This document shows positions 35,520 through 43,164 of a stretch of 64,000 nt of DNA, piece by piece. Source of the DNA: Actinoplanes palleronii (lineage in GTDB: Bacteria; Actinomycetota; Actinomycetes; Mycobacteriales; Micromonosporaceae); NCBI RefSeq assembly GCF_016862315.1, contig NZ_BOMS01000085.1, positions 19,828 through 83,827 of the forward strand, given 5' to 3'. The notes beneath the pieces are model-generated. The model saw only the letters and a program-made list of their open reading frames with translations, was not told the origin of the DNA and searched no databases. Position 1 is the stretch's first letter, and each line of letters opens with the position of its first letter. A program made the position numbers and the translations under genes.

Positions 35520-36668
35520 CTACTCCACATCGATTTCTTCGGGGTGCCGTTCCAGATAACCGGCGACGAACGGGCAGGTGGCGGTGACCGGCGTGGACCG
35601 GGAACGGGCGTCGGCGAGTGCCGCGGCGGCCAGCCGGCCGGCCAGCCCACGCCCGGAGAAGGCCTGGTCGACCTCGGTGTGCAGCAGCTCGACCCGGTCG
35701 CCGTGGCGGCGGTAGTGCAGCACGCCGGCGACCTCACCGCCGAGCAGGATCTCGTACCGGTCCCGCTCGAAGCTGTCCACCACGATCGCGTCCTCGGCGT
35801 TCCAGTCGCCGGCCTGGGCGCTGCCCTCGACCCGTAGCTTGCGCCGGGCCCGCTCGTAGAACGAGGTGGTGCCGAACCGGATCACCTGGGCGGCGGCCGG
35901 GAGCGGCTCGATCTCGATGGCCGCGCCCGGTTCGGCGTACCCCTCGATGATCCCGTCCACCTCGATCGCCAGCCGGCCACTGGTCGACAGCACGTCCAGG
36001 CAGAGGTGTTCGGAGGTGTCCAGCACCAGGGACCGGTTGAACGACGAGTGCGCGGCGGCCGCGCTGACGATCAGGCCCTCCACGTTCGGCGAGACGATCG
36101 GGCCACCGGCCGAGAAGCTGTACGCCGTCGAGCCGGTCGGCGTGGAGACCAGCACGGCGTCGGCCGCGTAGTTGACGAACCGGCGCCCCTCGACCCGGAT
36201 CCCGACCGCGGCCAGCCCGTGGCCCGGCACCCGGACCAGGGCGATGTCGTTGAACGCGGTCACCGACCGGCCGTCCGGCAGGGTGGTGCGCACCGCGGTG
36301 CGGGTCTCGACCGTGTACCGGTGGTCGTCGATCGCGGAGAGCGCGTCCTTCAGCTCCGGCAGGTCGACCTCGGCGAGGAAGCCGAGCCGGCCCACGTTCA
36401 CCCCGAGCACCGGGGTCTTGCGGCCCTCGACCAGGCGCATCGTGCGCAGCATGGTGCCGTCGCCGCCGAGGCTCACCAGCAGACCGGCGCGGTCGACCAT
36501 CTCCTCCACGGAGACCGCCTCGGCGCTGCAGTCGATGCGGTCGATCTCGTCGGGCAGGCCCAGCACGGTCACGCCGCGGGACGCCGCCCAGCTCACGATG
36601 GTGTCGACCGCCGAGCCGCAGTCGCGGCGCGGATGCAGCACCAGACCGACCACTTTGATCATGCCCAT
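35520..36668 (-). CDS. NAD kinase fused to a GNAT (YjdJ-like) acetyltransferase domain
   Basis: 382 residues. Residues 3-282 are a full NAD kinase (LVSLGGDGTMLRTMR, GVNVGRLGFLAEVD, STPTGSTAYSFSAGG), which makes NADP from NAD and ATP. A linker at about 283-297 leads to a small GNAT of the Acetyltransf_CG type (about 298-382; LLHTEVDQAFSGRGLAGRL, then TCPFVAGYLERHPE). The frame is continuous with no stop or start between the parts. ATG 36668 lies after GAGAGGGG. I do not know this fusion as a standard architecture. Acetyl-CoA control of NADP synthesis, or acetylation of a partner, are possible roles. Confidence 0.88.
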   Translation of the reverse strand: MGMIKVVGLVLHPRRDCGSAVDTIVSWAASRGVTVLGLPDEIDRIDCSAEAVSVEEMVDRAGLLVSLGGDGTMLRTMRLVEGRKTPVLGVNVGRLGFLAEVDLPELKDALSAIDDHRYTVETRTAVRTTLPDGRSVTAFNDIALVRVPGHGLAAVGIRVEGRRFVNYAADAVLVSTPTGSTAYSFSAGGPIVSPNVEGLIVSAAAAHSSFNRSLVLDTSEHLCLDVLSTSGRLAIEVDGIIEGYAEPGAAIEIEPLPAAAQVIRFGTTSFYERARRKLRVEGSAQAGDWNAEDAIVVDSFERDRYEILLGGEVAGVLHYRRHGDRVELLHTEVDQAFSGRGLAGRLAAAALADARSRSTPVTATCPFVAGYLERHPEEIDVE

Positions 36669-36782
36669 CAGTGTGCCCCTCTCCCGGTTCCCCGTCAGCC
36701 TCGCACGCCAGGCCGGAGATCGGCGACCATCCGGACCGTGGCGGAAACCACGGGGCGGCATCCGTCGTACGCATGATGTTCA

Positions 36783-37595
36783 ATGCCGTTCATGACGGAA
36801 TGGCGGGCGGTGGTCACCGATCTGGACGGCACGGTGGTCGGACGGAACGATCGCATCACGCCGGCCACCCTGAACGCGGCCGCTCAGCTGCGGTACCGCG
36901 GGATCCCGCTGCTGGCCGCCACCGCCCGGACCCGCAACGGTGTGTTGCGGCTCGGCGCGTTCGCCGGGCACCTCGCGGTCGCGGTCTGCCACGGCGGGGC
37001 GCTGGGCTGGGCCCCGGAGAGCGGGCAGACCCTGTGGCAGCGCACCCTGCCCGCGGAAACCCTGCGTGACCTGGTCACCTTCGTCCGGGATCGGCACGGT
37101 GCCGGGCTGTCCGCGTTCGGTGTCACGTCCTGGGACCTCACCCCGGAGTACCTGGCGCTGCGGGGCACCCCGCCGGCCGAGCCGTGGCGGCCGGTCGCGC
37201 TCGCCGGGATCGCCGACCAGCCCGCGTACGGCGCGGCGATCCGGCACGCCTCGCTCAGCTCGGACGAGCTGATCGCCGAGCTGGCCCAGGCCGGTTTCGC
37301 CGCGCGGGCCACCCTGACCTACGCGGCGCCGCACCTGGTCGAGATCGGTCCGCTCGGCGTGGACAAGGCGGCCGGGGTGGCGCGCGCCCTGGACTGGCTG
37401 GGTGTCTCGCCGGAGCACACCGTGGCTTTCGGCGACATGCCGAACGACCTGAGCATGTTCGCGCTGGTGGGGCACTCGGTCGCGGTGGGCGCGGCGCATC
37501 CGGCGGTGCTGGCCGCCGCGACCGCCCACACGGCCGGCGTCACCGACGACGGCTTCGCCCAGCACCTGGCCACCCTGGGCCTGATCCACACCTAG
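36783..37595 (+). CDS. HAD family (Cof-type) hydrolase
   Basis: 270 residues. Motif I VVTDLDGTVV (nucleophile Asp), a C2 cap in the middle, the Lys motif KAAGVARAL, and motif IV GDMPNDLSMF give a Cof-type sugar-phosphate or flavin-phosphate phosphatase. Start could be ATG 36783 or 36792; neither has a good ribosome site. It is divergent from the NAD kinase fusion and converges on the methyltransferase across three 53-base hairpins. Confidence 0.88.
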   Translation: MPFMTEWRAVVTDLDGTVVGRNDRITPATLNAAAQLRYRGIPLLAATARTRNGVLRLGAFAGHLAVAVCHGGALGWAPESGQTLWQRTLPAETLRDLVTFVRDRHGAGLSAFGVTSWDLTPEYLALRGTPPAEPWRPVALAGIADQPAYGAAIRHASLSSDELIAELAQAGFAARATLTYAAPHLVEIGPLGVDKAAGVARALDWLGVSPEHTVAFGDMPNDLSMFALVGHSVAVGAAHPAVLAAATAHTAGVTDDGFAQHLATLGLIHT

Positions 37596-37647
37596 CGCCC
37601 GCGAGAAGCCCTCAGACCGCAAGGAACCGGCGCGCCGCGAGGAAGCC

Positions 37648-37700
37648 GGCTGGTTCTCAGGGGTGCCTCCGAACGCCGGAGGCACCCCTGAAGACCAGCC
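37648..37700. repeat. 53-bp hairpin element, first of three
   Basis: Opens GGCTGGTTCTCAGGGGTGCC and closes GGCACCCCTGAAGACCAGCC; stem of about 20 pairs with few mismatches. It lies in the 333-base gap between convergent genes (37596-37928), which holds no credible gene. Confidence 0.9.
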
Positions 37701-37731
37701 ACACACCTTGAGCGACCCGCCTCGTCACCCC

Positions 37732-37784
37732 GGCTGGCGCTCAGGGGTGCCTCGGAGTGCCGGAGGCACCCCTGAGGACCAGCC
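37732..37784. repeat. 53-bp hairpin element, second of three
   Basis: Opens GGCTGGCGCTCAGGGGTGCC and closes GGCACCCCTGAGGACCAGCC. Loop region GGAGTGCC differs from the neighbouring copies while the stem pairs. Confidence 0.9.
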
Positions 37785-37794
37785 TCGTTGCCTC

Positions 37795-37847
37795 GGCTGG
37801 TGCTGAGGGGTGTCTCAAGGCCGTTGAGACACCCCTGAGCACCAGCC
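37795..37847. repeat. 53-bp hairpin element, third of three
   Basis: Opens GGCTGGTGCTGAGGGGTGTC and closes GACACCCCTGAGCACCAGCC. Compared with the previous copy, GTGCC has become GTGTC and GGCAC has become GACAC: a paired C-to-T and G-to-A change that keeps the stem. Confidence 0.9.
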
Positions 37848-37928
37848 GGGACCGGGACCGGCGCTCGGGCGCCGGGCTGGGCGGTTCGGGCGCCGGGCTG
37901 GGCGGCGCGGGGCTGGGCGGGCGCTTGG

Positions 37929-38912
37929 TCAGTGGCGCGTGGCGAGGGCCAGGAAGCGGTCTTCGCCGTCCTCATAATCGGTCAGCAGCCAGCCCGCGGC
38001 GGCCAGCAGCGGGGCCAGCCGGACCTCGCTGAGCGCCTCGTCCGGCCGCAGCGTGCGCCCGTGCCGGGTGGCCAGCGCCGCCCGGCCGATCGGGTGGAAG
38101 AGCGCCAGCCGGCCGCCGTGCCGGGTGACCCGGGCCAGCTCGGTCAGCCCGGCCGCCGGGTCCGGCAAGTGGTTGATCAGGCCGGCCGCGAAGACCACGT
38201 CGACGCTGTGGCCGGCCATCGGCAACCGGCGGGCGTCCGCGACGATCAGGGTGGCCGCCGAGTCCCGGCCGGCCCGGCTCGCCTCGGTCAGCATGTCCGG
38301 GGTGAAGTCCAGCCCGACCACCCGACCGGTCGGCCCGACCGCGCCGGCCAGCGCCGGCAGTGCCCGGCCGGTGCCGCACCCGACGTCGATGGCGACGTCG
38401 CCGGGGCGGACCCCGGCCTGCTGGACCGCTTTCGCGTACGCCGGCAGGTCGTCACCGAACTTGACGTCCCAGCTCGCCGCGCGGGCCGCGAAGAACGCCC
38501 GGCTCTCCGAGAGATACCACCGGTCCGGGTCGGCCAGCGACGGGTGCACGTGCCGGATCACCGGCCAGTCCGGGTCGCGATGGTCGATCACCACCTGGGC
38601 GCGCCGCTCACCGTCCCCGGCGGTGAACCTGTTGCGCGGGCCGCCCCGCAGGTAGACCAGGACCTGGTCGGTGGCCGGTTCGAGCACGTTGAGCGCCGAG
38701 TCGAACCCGCCCGCCCCCGGCCCGGTCAGCCCGAGCACCGCGTCGATGTTCCAGGCCCGCGAGCTGGCCGGGAACGCCGCGGCGAGCCGGGACGCGAACG
38801 CCGCGGCCGCACCCGGGTCACCGCCGTCGACGATCACCGTCAGCGGGGCGCGAGGCGCCAGGACCTCGGCCAACAGGGCGGTGACTTCGGTTATCCGTTC
38901 CGGCACGCCCAT
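37929..38912 (-). CDS. SAM-dependent methyltransferase with degenerate nucleoside-kinase-like N-terminus
   Basis: 327 residues from ATG 38912 (an in-frame GTG at 38954 would add 14). The C-terminal ~190 residues are a class I methyltransferase (VAIDVGCGTGRALPALA, then GLDFTPDML). The first ~130 residues resemble a uridine-kinase-type P-loop domain, but the Walker A region reads VDGGDPGAAAAFASRL and lacks the GK[ST] needed for ATP; the kinase resemblance is moderate. No ribosome site is visible. Substrate unknown. It is divergent from the DUF1684 gene. Confidence 0.78.
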   Translation of the reverse strand: MGVPERITEVTALLAEVLAPRAPLTVIVDGGDPGAAAAFASRLAAAFPASSRAWNIDAVLGLTGPGAGGFDSALNVLEPATDQVLVYLRGGPRNRFTAGDGERRAQVVIDHRDPDWPVIRHVHPSLADPDRWYLSESRAFFAARAASWDVKFGDDLPAYAKAVQQAGVRPGDVAIDVGCGTGRALPALAGAVGPTGRVVGLDFTPDMLTEASRAGRDSAATLIVADARRLPMAGHSVDVVFAAGLINHLPDPAAGLTELARVTRHGGRLALFHPIGRAALATRHGRTLRPDEALSEVRLAPLLAAAGWLLTDYEDGEDRFLALATRH

Positions 38913-38991
38913 CAGAATGCAGCCGCGATGTGACCCGCGCAACACTTCACTCACGCAATTACGCCGGGGTGAGCTGGGCGGATCCCCCGGC

Positions 38992-39004
38992 TAGCGTTCC
39001 GGGT
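38992..39004 (+). promoter_or_regulatory. Putative leaderless -10 of the DUF1684 gene
   Basis: TAGCGT (38992-38997) followed by seven bases and ATG 39005; identical hexamer and spacing class to the methyltransferase promoter at 30934. Confidence 0.45.
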
Positions 39005-39589
39005 ATGCAGTCACTGGAGCTGGCCGATTTCCGGACCAGGGTCGCCCGTAACCACCTGGACGCGACCGACCTGGCCGATTTCCGAGCCCGGCGGGACGCC
39101 CTGTTCGCCACCCACCCGCAGTCCCCGATCCCGGCCGGGGAGCGCCGGGAGTTCACCGGGCTCCGCTATTTCCCGGCGAACCCGGAACTGATCGTCGACG
39201 TCCCGATGCGGACGGCCGAGGGCGAGCTCACCATCGACACCGGCGGCCCGGACGGTGTCGTCCGCTACACCCGGTCGGCGATCCTCGAGACACCGTTCGG
39301 CGAGCTGACCCTCTGGTGGATCGCCGCCTACGGCGGAGGCCTGTTCCTCCCGGTCCGCGACGAGACGTGCGGCAAGCAGACGTACGGCGGCGGCCGCTAC
39401 CTGACCGACACCGTCAAGGGCACCCACGGTCGCGGTGTCGAGTGGCTCGGCGGCGACCGGGTCCGCCTCGACTTCAACTACCTCTACAACCCGTCCTGTG
39501 CCTACGACCCCGAGTGGGCGTGCCCGCTCGCCCCACCGGAGAACCGGCTCACCCACCGGATCGAGGCGGGCGAACTCACCTACCACTGA
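39005..39589 (+). CDS. DUF1684 domain protein
   Basis: 194 residues. The family pattern is visible in RRDALFATHPQSPIP near the N-terminus and in the C-terminal block LDFNYLYNPSCAYDPEWACP with the conserved Asn, Tyr and Cys residues. Function is unknown. No signal peptide. It lies 69 bases upstream of the nitroreductase, whose putative DosR-type box occupies the gap. Confidence 0.85.
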   Translation: MQSLELADFRTRVARNHLDATDLADFRARRDALFATHPQSPIPAGERREFTGLRYFPANPELIVDVPMRTAEGELTIDTGGPDGVVRYTRSAILETPFGELTLWWIAAYGGGLFLPVRDETCGKQTYGGGRYLTDTVKGTHGRGVEWLGGDRVRLDFNYLYNPSCAYDPEWACPLAPPENRLTHRIEAGELTYH

Positions 39590-39608
39590 CCCGTTGACCT
39601 GGCCGAAC

Positions 39609-39622
39609 CGGGACCTTTGGCC
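39609..39622 (+). promoter_or_regulatory. Putative DosR/DevR-type box
   Basis: CGGGACCTTTGGCC resembles the GGGAC-N4-GGCC form of DosR-regulated promoters. Its centre is about 43 bases before the nitroreductase ATG, a typical activator position if that message is leaderless (CACTAT hexamer at 39647, six bases before the ATG). Confidence 0.4.
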
Positions 39623-39658
39623 TTATCGGGCGCCGGTCGGCACGGTCACTATCGAGGT

Positions 39659-40636
39659 ATGAGCGAGGTCAAGCAGGCACTGGTGCAGGCGGCGGATGCG
39701 GCTCGGTTCGCCCCGTCGATCCACAACACCCAGCCGTGGCGGTGGGTGGTCCGGGCCGACCGCCTGGAGCTGTTCGCGGTCGCCGGTCGGCAGCTGCAGG
39801 CGCAGGACCCGGACGCCCGGATGCTGTTGCTGAGCTGCGGCGCGGCGCTGCACCACGCGCAGGTGGCGCTGGACGCGGAGGGCTGGGCGTACTCCGTCGA
39901 CCGCCCCGCCGCCCTCACCCCGGACGCGCCGCTCGCGGTGATCACCCCGGGTGAGCGCCGGCCGGCCGAGCCGGAGGCCACCCGGCACCTGCAGATGCTG
40001 CGGGTGCGGCGGACCGACCGGCGCACGGTCGGCGAGGAGGCGGTGAGCGAGACGGTGCTGGACGAGTTGGTCAAGGCGACCGAGCAGTCCGGCGCGCGGC
40101 TGCACGTGCTGGGCCGTGACCAGGTGCTGGAGCTGGCTGTCGCGGTGGAGCACGCCCAGTCGGCCGAGGCCGCCGACGACGGGGCGCGGGCCGAGCTGGC
40201 CGCCTGGGTGGGCGGTGAGCGACCGGAGGGCACCGGCATCCCGTCCGCGTCGCTGCCGGTCGAGGTGCCGCTGACCACTGTCGCGGAACGCGACTTCCAG
40301 ACCGCCGGGACGGTCGCGGCCGGCGGTGGGCACGACCGGGCCGCGACGTACGCCGTGCTGTACGGCCCCGGTGACGCCGAGCAGGACTGGCTGCGAGCCG
40401 GTGAGTCGCTGAGCCGGTTGTGGCTGTCGGCGACCGAGCACGCGGTGAGCCTGCTGCCGTTCAGCGGGCCGGTCGAGGTGCCGTTCGCCCGGGAGGCACT
40501 GCGCCGGATCCTGGGCGGGACCGGAATGCCGTACCTGGCGATCCGTCTCGGCCTGCAGGACCCGGCGCACACCGCGCCCCCGCACACCCCGCGCCTGGCC
40601 GCCGATCAGGTCATCGACATCCTGGAAGAGGGGTAG
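39659..40636 (+). CDS. Acg-like nitroreductase family protein
   Basis: 325 residues. The N-terminal APSIHNTQPWRW motif is the flavin-binding signature of the Acg/nitroreductase group, a fused two-lobe fold with internal duplication of the FMN-binding shape. In mycobacteria the Acg family belongs to the DosR dormancy regulon and may sequester flavin rather than reduce substrates. ATG 39659 has no ribosome site. A very long palindrome follows its stop. Confidence 0.87.
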   Translation: MSEVKQALVQAADAARFAPSIHNTQPWRWVVRADRLELFAVAGRQLQAQDPDARMLLLSCGAALHHAQVALDAEGWAYSVDRPAALTPDAPLAVITPGERRPAEPEATRHLQMLRVRRTDRRTVGEEAVSETVLDELVKATEQSGARLHVLGRDQVLELAVAVEHAQSAEAADDGARAELAAWVGGERPEGTGIPSASLPVEVPLTTVAERDFQTAGTVAAGGGHDRAATYAVLYGPGDAEQDWLRAGESLSRLWLSATEHAVSLLPFSGPVEVPFAREALRRILGGTGMPYLAIRLGLQDPAHTAPPHTPRLAADQVIDILEEG

Positions 40637-40650
40637 CAGCAACCCGATGC

Positions 40651-40745
40651 GCATTTCGCCCGTCGATGACGAGAGTGCCGAAAATGGCTAGCGAAGCGTC
40701 GGTCATTTTCGGTGCTCTCGTCATCGACTCCCCGGGGCGAAATGC
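40651..40745. terminator. Long inverted repeat between convergent genes
   Basis: Left arm 40651-40686 (GCATTTCGCCC...AAAATG) and right arm 40704-40745 (CATTTTCGG...GCGAAATGC) pair over about 34 positions apart from a short CCGGGG insertion in the right arm and one T/C change; loop of 17 bases. It lies between the nitroreductase (stop at 40636) and the sulfatase (stop at 40770) and should block transcription both ways. Confidence 0.85.
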
Positions 40746-40769
40746 CGCCGAGCGGAGCGAGGCCATGGG

Positions 40770-42431
40770 TCAGTGCGGGTCGCCCTCCGGGCCGAAGGCG
40801 GTCAGGAAGCGGTCGCGGAACGTGTCCATCCGCCAGACCGGCGCGTCCGCGGCCGGCTTCACGCTGCTGGTCCAGCCCCAGGAGGCGATCCGGTCGAAGA
40901 CCTTGGGGTCCTTGGCGACGATCGTGATCGGCACGTCGTGGCTGGCGGTCTGGCCGACCACCACCGAGGCCGGCTGGTGGTCACCGAGGAAGACCATCAC
41001 CAGGTTGTCGTCGCCGTACTTGGCGGCCCAGCCGATCAGGCTGTCGACCGAGTAGGCGATCGAGCGGGCGTACTCGGTGCGGATCCGGGCGTCGTCCTTC
41101 CACACCTCCTTGGGCGTGGCGGCGCTCTTCACCATCGGGCCGTAGACGCTGCCGTCGCCGAGCTGGTCCCAGTCGAGCATGCTCGGCACCGGGGCCCACG
41201 GGGTGTGGCTGGAGGTCAGGGTGATCTCGGCGAGCAGCGGGCCGCGGTTCGGCTTGGCGTACTCCTGCTTCTGGAACTGCGACATCACGAACTGGTCGGG
41301 CATCGGTGACCAGCTCAGCTGCGGGCCGTGGTAGTTGAAGGCCTGCTTGTCGTAGACCTGGTCGTACCCGTAGAAGGCACCTTCCGGCCAGGCGAAGATG
41401 ACGCCGGGCTCCATCCCGACCGTACGATGTCCGGTGTTCTTGAAAGCCCTGGTGAGGGTGAGTCGGTCGGTGGCGACGAGACTGCGGTAACGGGATTCGT
41501 TGTTGACCCACATGCCGGACAGGAACGTCGAGTGCGCGAGCCAGCTGCCGCCACCGGCCGTGGACGAGGTGAGGAAGCCGCTGCGGGCGGCGAACCCGGC
41601 CGCGGCGAGCTTCTTGTCACCGTCGGCGAGTGAGGTGAGCACCGCGCCGTTGAACGCCGGGTTCTCCACCGCGTCCCGGCCGTAGCTCTCCACGAACGAG
41701 ACGACCACGTCCTTGCCGCGCAGCGCGGTGAGCAGCTGGTCGCCCGGCCGGTCCCGGTACGCGTCGTCCTGCGCCTCGGCCAGGAACTTGCGCTTGTCGG
41801 CCAGGTCCTTGGGCAGTGCCAGCGCGGTGTCGCGGGCCAGGTCGGCGGCCGCGGTCGAGGCCACCGGGATCCCGCCGATGAGCTGGTACCCGGTCAGGAA
41901 CAACGCTACCCAGGCCACCCCGGCCACGCCGAGACCCGGCCAGGCGAGCCGGCGGTTCCCGGCGGCGACCACGGTCAGGCGCAGCATCGCCCAGGTCATC
42001 CCGGCGATCAGCAGCACCGCGCCGAGGAGCGCGCCGATCGCCACCGCGGTCGCGGACGGCCGGCCGGCCGAGTCGATCAGGAAGTTGAAGCCGTCGTCGA
42101 AGAGCGTCCAGTCCAGGACCGGGTCGAAGCGGCGGGCCAGGATCGCGTAGAAACCGATGTCCACCAGCTTGATCACAGTGAGCGCGCCGAGCACCAGGCC
42201 GAGCGCGGCCGCGGTCCACCGGCGCCACCGGATCGGCAGCAGGAGCAGCACGGCGCCGGCGAGCAGCGCCTCGATCGGGATCCGCAGCAGCGCGGTCTGC
42301 CAGTGGTTACCCGGCGGGAGGCGGGTGATCTGGTCCGGCAGGATCAGTGCGAGGAACACCAGGATGGCGGCGAAACCCGTGGTCACGTGACGGACGACCC
42401 GGCGGTACGACTTCGGTTGGCTCACGTTCAC
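40770..42431 (-). CDS. Membrane sulfatase / LTA-synthase-like hydrolase
   Basis: About 553 residues from GTG 42431; a TTG at 42503 would add 24. Five N-terminal membrane helices precede an extracellular alkaline-phosphatase-fold domain. Metal ligands are recognisable: E248 (SFVESYGRD), a Ser/Thr nucleophile in AGGGSWLAHSTFLSG, and LGDHQP near the C-terminus. This matches LtaS-like phosphoglycerol transferases and sulfatases. It probably modifies cell-envelope lipids or polymers. It is divergent from the TetR gene, whose operator could also affect it. Confidence 0.84.
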   Translation of the reverse strand: MNVSQPKSYRRVVRHVTTGFAAILVFLALILPDQITRLPPGNHWQTALLRIPIEALLAGAVLLLLPIRWRRWTAAALGLVLGALTVIKLVDIGFYAILARRFDPVLDWTLFDDGFNFLIDSAGRPSATAVAIGALLGAVLLIAGMTWAMLRLTVVAAGNRRLAWPGLGVAGVAWVALFLTGYQLIGGIPVASTAAADLARDTALALPKDLADKRKFLAEAQDDAYRDRPGDQLLTALRGKDVVVSFVESYGRDAVENPAFNGAVLTSLADGDKKLAAAGFAARSGFLTSSTAGGGSWLAHSTFLSGMWVNNESRYRSLVATDRLTLTRAFKNTGHRTVGMEPGVIFAWPEGAFYGYDQVYDKQAFNYHGPQLSWSPMPDQFVMSQFQKQEYAKPNRGPLLAEITLTSSHTPWAPVPSMLDWDQLGDGSVYGPMVKSAATPKEVWKDDARIRTEYARSIAYSVDSLIGWAAKYGDDNLVMVFLGDHQPASVVVGQTASHDVPITIVAKDPKVFDRIASWGWTSSVKPAADAPVWRMDTFRDRFLTAFGPEGDPH

Positions 42432-42514
42432 TTGATACGCCTGTGCGCCATCCCGGGTTCGACGGGCCTCCGGTGACAAAGGTCCGGCACCCACCCATGA
42501 CAAAAGTCAGTGGA

Positions 42515-42546
42515 TGAGTGAGCGCTCGCTCATTAGTCTGGCCGTC
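42515..42546 (+). promoter_or_regulatory. TetR operator and leaderless promoter
   Basis: TGAGTGAGCGCTCGCTCA (42515-42532) is an 18-base palindrome with one mismatched pair, of the common TetR-operator form. It abuts TAGTCT (42534-42539), a -10 hexamer seven bases before GTG 42547. A bound repressor would cover the -35 region. Confidence 0.65.
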
Positions 42547-43164
42547 GTGGAATCCCGACGCAGACGACAACCGGCCCTGGCGCCGGACGACCGGCGGGCG
42601 GCGCTGATCGCGGCGACCATCCCGCTGCTGCACGAGCACGGCACCGAGGTGAGCACCCGGCAGATCGCGCACGCCGCCGGGGTCGCCGAGGGCACCATCT
42701 TCGGCGTCTTCGACAACAAGACCCAGCTGGTGGTCTGCTCGATGGTCCAGGCACTCGACCCGCAACCCACGCTCGACGCGATCGCCGCCATCGATCCGGC
42801 GGCCGATCTGCGGGCCAGGCTCACTCAGGCGGCCGAGATCGTGCACGCCCGGTTCGCCGAGAACGCGCACCTGATGCACGCCGCCCGGAAGCTGATCTTC
42901 ACGAGCGACGCGCACCCGGAGGCCGCCAAGCAGATGGCGTTGACCCGCGGTGACCTGCTGGCCGCGGTCACCGTGCTGATCGAGCCGGACGCGGCCCGGC
43001 TGCGCATCCCGGCGGCCAAGGCGGCCCGGCTGCTGATGCTCCACTGCGGCGCCAGCACCTTCGGCCCGTTCGGCGGCGACGAGGCATTCAGCGGCGACGA
43101 GCTCGCGTCGCTGCTGCTCGACGGCATCCTTCAATCTCATACGGGGGAGCAAGTGACGTGTTGA
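42547..43164 (+). CDS. TetR family regulator
   Basis: 205 residues. Helix-turn-helix in TEVSTRQIAHAAGVAEGTIFGVF, then a helical ligand domain. GTG 42547 is preferred since longer frames translate the operator. Its end overlaps the ABC exporter start by seven bases, so it probably represses its own operon and senses a compound the exporter removes. Confidence 0.9.
   Translation: MESRRRRQPALAPDDRRAALIAATIPLLHEHGTEVSTRQIAHAAGVAEGTIFGVFDNKTQLVVCSMVQALDPQPTLDAIAAIDPAADLRARLTQAAEIVHARFAENAHLMHAARKLIFTSDAHPEAAKQMALTRGDLLAAVTVLIEPDAARLRIPAAKAARLLMLHCGASTFGPFGGDEAFSGDELASLLLDGILQSHTGEQVTC

Noticed and set aside
16720..37850. 53-base palindromes considered as a CRISPR array
   Set aside because: Copies are dispersed, have no unique spacers of constant length, and no cas genes are present.
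37592..37975. 127-codon minus-strand frame with repeated QGCL...SEAPL text
   Set aside because: The protein repeats are only the three 53-base hairpins read in one frame; no start signal or family.
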